NCBI RefSeq assembly: GCF_007830055.1 | Contig: NZ_VLLE01000002.1 | Coordinates: 383,953 to 447,952 of the forward strand | Source of the DNA: Lacibacter cauensis | GTDB taxonomy: Bacteria; Bacteroidota; Bacteroidia; Chitinophagales; Chitinophagaceae | DNA: 64,000 nucleotides | Direction of reading: 5' to 3' | Shown: piece after piece, positions 58,243 to 64,000 of the stretch | Layout of the letters: the number at the start of each line of letters is the position of its first letter | How positions within the stretch are numbered: the first letter of the stretch is position 1 | Program-made: the position numbers and the translations under genes | Notes under the pieces: generated by a model | The model's input: only the letters and a program-made list of their open reading frames with translations | The model's database searches: none | What the model was told of the DNA's origin: nothing

Positions 58243-58276
58243 AAAAAAGCCTCACCAAACGGTGAGGCTTTTTTTG
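58243..58276. terminator. Terminator copy 2, identical to 57537-57567
   Basis: AAAAGCCTCACC / GGTGAGGCTTTT with an AAAC loop lies between the DUF3592-like gene and convergent DUF2911 gene, with A-tract before and T-tract after, so it can work in both directions. Confidence 0.93.
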
Positions 58277-58290
58277 TAAAGCATGAAAGC

Positions 58291-59124
58291 TTATTTCAAA
58301 TCCTTCTGCAATTTTTCGTTCAACGCCACATAATCATCGTTCTTCGCTTCTTTTGCTAATTCGATTGATTTGTTAGATACAGCAATGGCATCAGCTTTCT
58401 TACCCAGCTTTGCCAATGCTCTTGCTTTTTGGTAATATACCCAGAATGCTTTGGGGTTTTGCTCAATCGCTTTGTCAAACCATGCAACAGCCTGGTTCAA
58501 GTCTTTACCGTTTTCAAGATAGTATGCAGCTGCAGCAAAATAAGGTTTGCTGTCACCTTTCATAATACCATCTATCTGCTTCATTACTTTACCATCAACA
58601 TCGGTAGTAATGGCAAACGATACCAGTGTTTTATCCCACGCCATCATTACATCGCAGCTATTGTCTTTAATGTTTTCGAACGAAATACCGAATGTTTCAA
58701 AACTCCAGGGCAAGGCCATCGGTTTTGCTTTCACACGCACCACATCCATATCCTGCTTGTAAGCAGCTGGTGAGGTTACGTCGGTTTGTTTGGTAATAAT
58801 GATGGTCCATTCGTTGGCATCAGGAATAGAAAGTAAACCATATTTACCGGCAGGCACTTTTGTACCACCAATAATCACTTCATCGGTAAAGGTTAAGGTA
58901 GTAGCACTGTTTGCACCGGTACGCCATACTTTACCAAAGGGAACGAGGTCGCCAAAAATTTTACGGCCTTTCATGTTGGGGCGGCTGTACGAAAGTTCGA
59001 TGTTGCCTAAGCCCAGATCTTGTTTAATTGTTTGTGTGGTTGATGGTTGGGGTGTTTTTAATTGCTGTGCATTGGCTGCAGCAAACACGCCAACACAGGA
59101 AAGAACGAGCAATAATCTTTTCAT
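58291..59124 (-). CDS. DUF2911 protein with C-terminal TPR-like repeat, secreted
   Basis: The 277-residue protein starts at the ATG at 59124, giving the signal peptide MKRLLLVLSCVGVFAAANAQ. The DUF2911 domain covers about 45-185 (NIELSYSRPNMKGRKIFGDLVPFGKVWRTGANSATTLTFT, VPAGKYGLLSIPDANEWTIIITK). A TPR-like segment follows at about 215-270 (YYLENGKDLNQAVAWFDKAIEQNPKAFWVYYQKARALAKLGK). DUF2911 function is unknown. Read-through codons to 59253 precede the likely promoter and are excluded. Confidence 0.88.
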   Translation of the reverse strand: MKRLLLVLSCVGVFAAANAQQLKTPQPSTTQTIKQDLGLGNIELSYSRPNMKGRKIFGDLVPFGKVWRTGANSATTLTFTDEVIIGGTKVPAGKYGLLSIPDANEWTIIITKQTDVTSPAAYKQDMDVVRVKAKPMALPWSFETFGISFENIKDNSCDVMMAWDKTLVSFAITTDVDGKVMKQIDGIMKGDSKPYFAAAAYYLENGKDLNQAVAWFDKAIEQNPKAFWVYYQKARALAKLGKKADAIAVSNKSIELAKEAKNDDYVALNEKLQKDLK

Positions 59125-59145
59125 AATAACAAAGTTTTTAGGAGG

Positions 59146-59153
59146 CAAAGGTA
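59146..59153 (-). promoter_or_regulatory. -7 element (TACCTTTG on the minus strand) for the DUF2911 gene
   Basis: Reading the minus strand, TACCTTTG fits TAnnTTTG and ends 21 bases before the ATG, supporting the chosen start. No clear -33 element is seen. Confidence 0.55.
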
Positions 59154-59198
59154 GGGAAGTGCAACAAAGATGAGGAGTGATTTCACAAGAGGCTCTTA

Positions 59199-60473
59199 TC
59201 AGAACTGAACGGTAAAACGGGTGCGTTCGGTTTTGCCGCTTTTCGATTTCCATTTAGGGCCTTCTTTTAGCACACGGATGGCTTCGCTGTTGCAGGTTGC
59301 ACAGTTGGAACGCTCCACTTTAAAATTGGCAATATTGCCATCGGGCAACACGTCAAATGATACTTCAACTTCTTTTACCGAACTTTTATCTTGCAACCGT
59401 ACTTTCTCATCGGTAAAACGACTGTTGCGGGTGTTGTTTAACACATAGGTTGAATAGTTATCCCAGCCATCAAGGGGTTCGCTTTCCATTTCAATCAGCT
59501 CTTCCTTCATCCGGCTGTTGCGTTGCTTGTTACGTTCGAACAGCTGTTCTTTAGATAGATATCCATAACTCACCGCTTCATCACGCAATACGATCTTTTG
59601 CTGGTTGCTGGAACGTATTTGCACATTGGCTGTACTGTAACCTACCGACCTTGTTTCGATTGATAAAACCGAATCACCTGCCACCATTACGAAGTTGCCT
59701 TTTGCATCGGCATACGTACCCACGCCCGATTTTACTTCAACAATATTGGCAAAGGGCAGCGGTTGATTATTTTCATCAACTACCACACCAGCAAAGCGGT
59801 TGAGTTTTACCGGAACCGATTTTGCTTTCATTTGCATTCTTGCAGCCTTATTGTTGTTCTGCTGTATTTCATTTGCTGCCGCAGCAACAGATGGAGGTGC
59901 GGCAGCGGTCGTATTCATGGCTACATCGTTGCTGTTACTATCCTTTACAACTGGCTTTGTTTCTGCAATGGCGAAGGTCTCAGCAGGCGAAACGGAAGGT
60001 ACAGTTGCCTGCTTTTCCTGCTTTGGACGAACCGGTGTATTTACAAACGGCACAGGGACATCGGCTACGGCAATGGTAGACGAATCAACTTTGGTTGGCT
60101 TTTTAGTAACAGGTGCTGCCGGCTCCGTTTGTTTGGGTACCACAACCGCTGTATCGGTTACTTCCGGTTTATTGAGTACACGGTAAAGCGTAACTGCCGT
60201 TGCCAGCAGGATGATTGCAACGGCTGCCAGCTGCATCCATGGTTTAAAGAAGCCGGTAATTAGCTTACCGTTTTCTTTTTTATTGTTGATGCGTTGCTGC
60301 AGTTCGGCCAGGTCGTGTTGAATTGTTTGCTGTGGCACAACAGTACGGTAACCATCCACTGCATCGGCAAGGAAGGGATCGTCCATCATGGCTTTTTCAA
60401 ATGCATGCATTTCTGCAGCATTCATTTGCCGGTTGAGGTAACGTTCAATATCGTGTGCACTGTGGTTCATCAT
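59199..60473 (-). CDS. Anti-sigma-type membrane protein with CarboxypepD_reg and TonB C-terminal domains
   Basis: The 424-residue protein has an N-terminal zinc-finger-less anti-sigma-like region (1-75; HDIERYLNRQMNAAEMHAFEKAMMDDPFLADAVDGY). One membrane helix (79-99, MQLAAVAIILLATAVTLYRVL) and a long Pro/Thr/Val-rich periplasmic linker follow. A carboxypeptidase-regulatory-like domain (about 227-303, FAGVVVDENNQPLPFANIVEVKSGVGTYADAKGNF) precedes a TonB-like C-terminus (about 350-424; EVEVSFDVLPDGNIANFKVERSNCATCNSEAIRVLKEGPKWKSK). It is next to and presumably inhibits the ECF sigma factor. The C-terminal TonB-like fold suggests direct contact with an outer-membrane partner. Confidence 0.82.
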   Translation of the reverse strand: MMNHSAHDIERYLNRQMNAAEMHAFEKAMMDDPFLADAVDGYRTVVPQQTIQHDLAELQQRINNKKENGKLITGFFKPWMQLAAVAIILLATAVTLYRVLNKPEVTDTAVVVPKQTEPAAPVTKKPTKVDSSTIAVADVPVPFVNTPVRPKQEKQATVPSVSPAETFAIAETKPVVKDSNSNDVAMNTTAAAPPSVAAAANEIQQNNNKAARMQMKAKSVPVKLNRFAGVVVDENNQPLPFANIVEVKSGVGTYADAKGNFVMVAGDSVLSIETRSVGYSTANVQIRSSNQQKIVLRDEAVSYGYLSKEQLFERNKQRNSRMKEELIEMESEPLDGWDNYSTYVLNNTRNSRFTDEKVRLQDKSSVKEVEVSFDVLPDGNIANFKVERSNCATCNSEAIRVLKEGPKWKSKSGKTERTRFTVQF

Positions 60474-60486
60474 TCGCTTGCAGCTG

Positions 60487-61098
60487 TCAGCTATCTGCTT
60501 CCAGCTTGTTTTCCATACAAAGTTTCAAATTTCTCCGTCCGTTTTGTATATAGCTCCGTACTTTATTCCATTCAATACCTGTAAGTTCGGTAATATCGTT
60601 ATAACATTTGCCCTGCAGGTAAAACAAGGTAACACAGGTTTTTTGTTCGGCTGCCAGTTTTTCCAGGCAATCTTCCATACTGTTTAGCTGTTCTTCTTTT
60701 GCCTTTACTTCATCCAGATGCGGCAATGCGCTGTTTTGCATAAAATCATCCGCAATTTCAACCGTACGTATACCTTTTTCTTTCCGCAGCTGCATGAGGC
60801 AGTGGTTACGGCTGAGGGTGTACAGCCAGCTTTTAAAATTGCTCACTTCGTGTTGCTTCAGCTTAACCACCAGCTCCTCGTAAATACTAATAACCGCATC
60901 CTTGGCCGTTTCCGCATCTTTCAGGTAGTTGATACAAAGACCATACACCAGATCCATATAACGTTGGTAAAGTTGGCTCAATACCGTTAAATCGCCACCC
61001 GACCGGTAAAGGGAAACCAGTTCTGCATCGCTTCGGTTTGTATTGTCTTTTTCTCTGATGAACGCCAAGCCAAAAAGTTGAGGCGGGAAGATAGGCAA
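60487..61098 (-). CDS. ECF-type RNA polymerase sigma factor
   Basis: The 203-residue sigma-70 family protein has region 2 (LSQLYQRYMDLVYGLCINYLKDAETAKDAVISIYEELVVKL...FKSWLYTLSRNHCLMQLRKEK). Region 4 contains LEKLAAEQKTCVTLFYLQGKCYNDITELTGIEWNKVRSYIQNGRRNLKLCME. The start is uncertain: TTG 61098 is used, but a later TTG (codon 11) would also fit, and the first residues before REKDNTNRSDAEL are not family-like. It directs a regulon with the anti-sigma encoded 13 bases downstream. Confidence 0.85.
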   Translation of the reverse strand: MPIFPPQLFGLAFIREKDNTNRSDAELVSLYRSGGDLTVLSQLYQRYMDLVYGLCINYLKDAETAKDAVISIYEELVVKLKQHEVSNFKSWLYTLSRNHCLMQLRKEKGIRTVEIADDFMQNSALPHLDEVKAKEEQLNSMEDCLEKLAAEQKTCVTLFYLQGKCYNDITELTGIEWNKVRSYIQNGRRNLKLCMENKLEADS

Positions 61099-61196
61099 AA
61101 AATATTTTCAGGCTTTGTATGTAATCGTTAAGACTGTTACATCAAATGCGTGTAACCTGCTTTTGCAGTAAACCATCACCTCAAAAACAACTTGCT

Positions 61197-62234
61197 ATGC
61201 AGTCCGCTTTTAACATTACTGTTGCCGAACCATGCCACGAAGATTGGAACAAGATGTCGCCTGTTGAACAGGGACGTTTCTGTGGCTCTTGCCAAAAAAA
61301 TGTGATTGATTTTACAACGAAGAGCGACGAAGAAATCATCGCTTTTTTCAACAATTATAACAGCAGCAGCTGTGGCCGTTTTGCAGACGAACAACTCAAC
61401 AGGCCGATACAATCCATTGAATTAAAACCGGCTTCACGTTTTATAAAATATGCCGCATCGTTGCTGATGCCTGCTGCGGTATTTTCTGTTAAAGCAAGTG
61501 CACAAACCAAATCGCCTGCGAGCAACGATACGATTGAAGCAGTACAGTTCGATCCATCAACACTTGTAACCGTTGGAACGTTCATGACGTCACCGGCGGT
61601 AAAAGGGCAGTTGGTAGAAGGTAAAGTAATTGATGCTGTAACAAAAGAACCTTTGGCAGGTGTTTCGGTTACAGTTAAGGGAACAGGAATAGGCGTTGTT
61701 ACTGCAGAGGATGGCAGTTTTAAAGTAGCAGTAACATCTCACAAAGATGTGTTGCAATACAGTTACATCGGTTACGAAACTGCAGCAATAAAACTGTCGA
61801 AATCGTCAATCAAAAATGCGGTTGTGCTTAAAATGAAACAGGCTCCGATGTTAATGGGAGAGGTGATTGTTACCGGATATGCAACAAGAAAAGGTAAAGT
61901 TGCCTATACTACCTCTGTAAAGAAAACAACGTATACTTTCTGGAACAGGATTAAGGATACACTGCTTCCGGTGCCCGTACAGATTTATCCTAATCCAGTT
62001 GCTGCCTCAGGAACGGTTCAGCTAACATTCCCCGATGTAAAGCCAGGCGCCTACCAGATTCGTGTGCTGAATAACAATGGTCAGCTGTTTTACAGTTTTC
62101 AAAAACAAATCAGTGGTAAAAATGAAACGGAGCAGATTCACCTGAGTAAGCAGATGGCTGCAGGAATATATGTTGTACAGGTTACAGATGAAAAGAATAA
62201 AATGATTCAGAACAGTAAACTCATTATTCAATAA
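61197..62234 (+). CDS. CarboxypepD_reg protein with Cys-motif N-terminus and type IX secretion tail
   Basis: The 345-residue protein starts at ATG 61197 (MQSAFNITVAEPCHEDWNKM); the upstream ATG at 61146 is less family-like. The N-terminal domain has C13, then GRFCGSCQKNVIDFT (C29, C32) and C59. This is a Bacteroidota cytoplasmic-looking motif of unknown role. A membrane helix follows (about 83-103, FIKYAASLLMPAAVFSVKASAQ). A carboxypeptidase-regulatory-like domain (about 141-225) with LMGEVIVTGYATRKGKV precedes a type IX secretion C-terminal domain (about 262-345, IYPNPVAASGTVQLTFPDVKPG). The Cys domain before a type IX tail is odd, because type IX cargo normally begins with a plain signal peptide. 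The tail is nearly the same as that of the next gene. Confidence 0.78.
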   Translation: MQSAFNITVAEPCHEDWNKMSPVEQGRFCGSCQKNVIDFTTKSDEEIIAFFNNYNSSSCGRFADEQLNRPIQSIELKPASRFIKYAASLLMPAAVFSVKASAQTKSPASNDTIEAVQFDPSTLVTVGTFMTSPAVKGQLVEGKVIDAVTKEPLAGVSVTVKGTGIGVVTAEDGSFKVAVTSHKDVLQYSYIGYETAAIKLSKSSIKNAVVLKMKQAPMLMGEVIVTGYATRKGKVAYTTSVKKTTYTFWNRIKDTLLPVPVQIYPNPVAASGTVQLTFPDVKPGAYQIRVLNNNGQLFYSFQKQISGKNETEQIHLSKQMAAGIYVVQVTDEKNKMIQNSKLIIQ

Positions 62235-62240
62235 ACTGCT

Positions 62241-63236
62241 ATGAAAACGATCTGCTTAATTGTACTTTGTTCAGCTTTAACCGTAAACACTTCTGCACAG
62301 GCTCAACAACAAAAAGAATCAGCTTCGAAAAATTCGGATACAATTCGTTTACGTTGCAGCGGTACTCTTGCCGCAAATGATGTGCTATATGTTGTTGATG
62401 GATTTTTGGTAACCGATAGAGAAATAAACCTGCTCGATCCAACAGATATTGTATCCATTGATCTGATAAAAGAATCAACTACTAAAATCTACTCTTGCTA
62501 TACTAAACCGAAACCCGTTGTGCTTATCACAACCAAAAAGGCAAACAGGAAAATTTTGCATGTGGTTGATGCAAAAACAAATGTTGGGGTAAGCGCTGCA
62601 AGTCTGCACATCGCTTCTACAAATGCAGCAAAGGTGATGGCTTTTATTGCAGATGACTATGGCCGTTATGAAACAGACTCGCTCATTGCAGATGAAAGTC
62701 TGATTACAGTAACTGCAACAGGTTATCAGCCGCTGCAGCTAACGGGTAAGCAGGCGAAGAAGGCAAGATACCGTTTCGAATTGAAGCCAATTTTTGTTGA
62801 GTTAAAAGAAATTACAGTAATGGCTTATTCAAGGATTTCATGTGGACGAGGAAATGCAAAAATGTCTGCATTAAAAATGGATGAATTGGCCGGGAGGTTT
62901 GTCTGTTTGGCTGCCGGAGTAAAGATTTTAGAAACACAAAGTAAGAAGGAAAGTGCTGTTATTGCTGAGCAAGCAAAGATCAAGGTTTATCCTAATCCCG
63001 TGGCTGCCAGCGGAACGGTACAACTTTCTTTTTCTGATTTGAAACCGGGAGTCTATCAAATTCGGTTATCTAGCGCCTCCGGTCAGTTACTTTACAGTTT
63101 TAAAAAACAGATCACCGGCAAAAACGAAACGCAGCAATTGCCTGTTACTAATGCAATGCCCGCCGGTATGTATATGATACAGGTAATGGATGAAAACAAA
63201 ACCCTGCTGCAGAGTAGTAAACTCATTGTTCAATAA
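62241..63236 (+). CDS. Secreted protein with stand-alone TonB-plug-like domain and type IX secretion tail
   Basis: The 331-residue protein has a signal peptide (MKTICLIVLCSALTVNTSAQ). A domain at about 35-100 reads LAANDVLYVVDGFLVTDREINLLDPTDIVSIDLIKE...VVLITTKK, the wording of a SusC-type plug, but no barrel follows. A carboxypeptidase-regulatory-like domain (about 105-190) with ELKEITVMAYSRISCGRGNAKM follows. The C-terminal domain (about 245-331) has KVYPNPVAASGTVQLSFSDLKPGVYQIRL, a type IX sorting signal. It lies 6 bases after the previous gene, with which it shares the tail; the two are probably one operon of duplicated origin. Confidence 0.75.
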   Translation: MKTICLIVLCSALTVNTSAQAQQQKESASKNSDTIRLRCSGTLAANDVLYVVDGFLVTDREINLLDPTDIVSIDLIKESTTKIYSCYTKPKPVVLITTKKANRKILHVVDAKTNVGVSAASLHIASTNAAKVMAFIADDYGRYETDSLIADESLITVTATGYQPLQLTGKQAKKARYRFELKPIFVELKEITVMAYSRISCGRGNAKMSALKMDELAGRFVCLAAGVKILETQSKKESAVIAEQAKIKVYPNPVAASGTVQLSFSDLKPGVYQIRLSSASGQLLYSFKKQITGKNETQQLPVTNAMPAGMYMIQVMDENKTLLQSSKLIVQ

Positions 63237-63262
63237 GGTTTGCTTTGGCAAACACCTATGCC

Positions 63263-63289
63263 GGGCCGCCATTGGCGGCCCTTTTTCTT
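63263..63289 (+). terminator. Terminator after the type IX-tailed pair
   Basis: The perfect stem GGGCCGCC / GGCGGCCC with an ATT loop is followed by TTTTTCTTTT. Confidence 0.93.
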
Positions 63290-63530
63290 TTCCACAAAAT
63301 TTAAGTTTGGTTTGATATTTGTTTTTAGAAAATCATCTCACCAATAATCCCGTTTGTAGCTACGAGTGTCTTACAGCTGTCTCCATGAAATAATTATTCA
63401 ATGAAAATTTTTTGCAGCCAGCTGCGATGATTATTCCGACTGACTGGCTTTGCAGAAAGTTTTGTTACAGCATGTGGCAAATGAAAAACAACAACAAATG
63501 CACACATGAAACGCATTTAAACGGGAAGCT

Positions 63531-64000
63531 ATGATGTATACAGGTTTTACAGCTGCTGCAGTGGTATCGCTGCACATAATAGAGTTGCTGGTAATTATTG
63601 TTGCTGCAATAACAGCGGGGTATTTGTTAAAACTATTCTGGAGCCAGCTACGAAAAGACAGTTATTCGAGCGAGGAGGAAGCACGGGAGACTGCAGTAGA
63701 AGTATTGCAAAATAAATTCAGTGCAGAAATTCTTCGGCGTGAAGAAACGGAGGCGCTTTTACAGGATGAAATCAAAGCAGCTGAAAAACGACATATGGAT
63801 CTGCAGGTGCAATACGCCAAGGCATTAACACATATTGAAGAACTGAAAAATGGAACGGCAAAAACCGATTTATCCGAACAGGAAACAGTGATGCATAACC
63901 TGCAGGAAAAAATTATTCAGCAGGAGCGTAACCTGCTGGAAGCAGAACAAAAACTTCGTCAATCGGAACAGCAACGAAACGCAATTGATCAACAATACTG
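63531..64000 (+). CDS. Membrane-anchored coiled-coil protein, 3' end cut off by the window
   Basis: ATG 63531 opens MMYTGFTAAAVVSLHIIELL and VIIVAAITAGYLLKLFW, an N-terminal membrane helix. A long, charged heptad-like coiled coil follows (e.g. EARETAVEVLQNKFSAEILR, then EQETVMHNLQEKIIQQERNL). The frame is open to the last base, 156 residues in view. The ATG may instead be 63534. What lies at the C-terminus is unknown. The 293-bp gap before it holds the preceding terminator and nothing else I can support. Confidence 0.65.
   Translation, partial: MMYTGFTAAAVVSLHIIELLVIIVAAITAGYLLKLFWSQLRKDSYSSEEEARETAVEVLQNKFSAEILRREETEALLQDEIKAAEKRHMDLQVQYAKALTHIEELKNGTAKTDLSEQETVMHNLQEKIIQQERNLLEAEQKLRQSEQQRNAIDQQY

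Noticed and set aside
59763-60263. Plus-strand frames of up to 166 codons opposite the anti-sigma gene
   Set aside because: Low-complexity, Cys/Arg-rich translations opposite a well-supported protein; no domain seen.

Overview
The window looks like an ordinary chromosomal stretch of a Bacteroidota bacterium, most likely family Chitinophagaceae (an inference from gene content; no rRNA is present). Supporting signs are a short (286 aa) primary sigma factor, type IX secretion C-terminal domains, CarboxypepD_reg/TonB-plug proteins, DUF4249, DUF2027-Smr and DUF3822 proteins, promoters of the TTTG-N~20-TAnnTTTG type, and little use of Shine-Dalgarno sequences. No tRNA, rRNA, insertion sequence, prophage or CRISPR array was seen.

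Layout. 1-16.2 kb is a polysaccharide utilisation segment without SusC/SusD: an Asp/Glu racemase-like protein, a BASS-type transporter, then same-strand GH105, GH2, a GH43/GH130-like beta-propeller enzyme, GH106 and a DUF5703 (alpha/alpha)6-type protein. A convergent sialate O-acetylesterase and a divergent AraC regulator follow. The set fits removal of unsaturated uronyl, rhamnosyl, galactosyl and acetyl groups from a rhamnogalacturonan-like glycan. 16.2-29.4 kb is housekeeping: DUF2339 membrane protein, Prc protease, threonine aldolase, RpoD, TrxB, FolB, a TPR protein, a B12-type radical SAM enzyme and a protein-glutaminase-like protein. 29.4-31.8 kb is an AT-richer accessory patch of small membrane proteins and a two-gene module sharing a 'GMGYQ' domain. 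31.8-54.9 kb has MATE, the DUF3822-rsmD-FTHF cyclo-ligase-lpxK-rnr run, polyprenyl synthase, APC permease, mgsA, lgt, a TonB-dependent receptor, yajQ, rpmE2, ychF, a fused SpmA-SpmB protein and a large PIG-L deacetylase. 55.0-57.5 kb is a cluster of two micro-membrane proteins, an SSS symporter and a lipoprotein. 58.3-64 kb holds a DUF2911 protein, an ECF sigma/anti-sigma pair, two type IX secretion-tailed proteins and the start of a coiled-coil membrane protein.

The most striking observation concerns palindromic repeats. Three consecutive glycan-degradation genes (GH105, GH2, beta-propeller) begin inside copies of the same imperfect inverted repeat, and the right arm of each copy, read in the same register, encodes the hydrophobic core of the signal peptide. 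A separate perfect 22-bp palindrome lies in frame inside the GH2 gene. These suggest that dispersed palindromes have been adopted as coding sequence. The GMGYQ module, whose longer member ends in a TNT-toxin-like segment, is the best candidate for an undescribed protein system.
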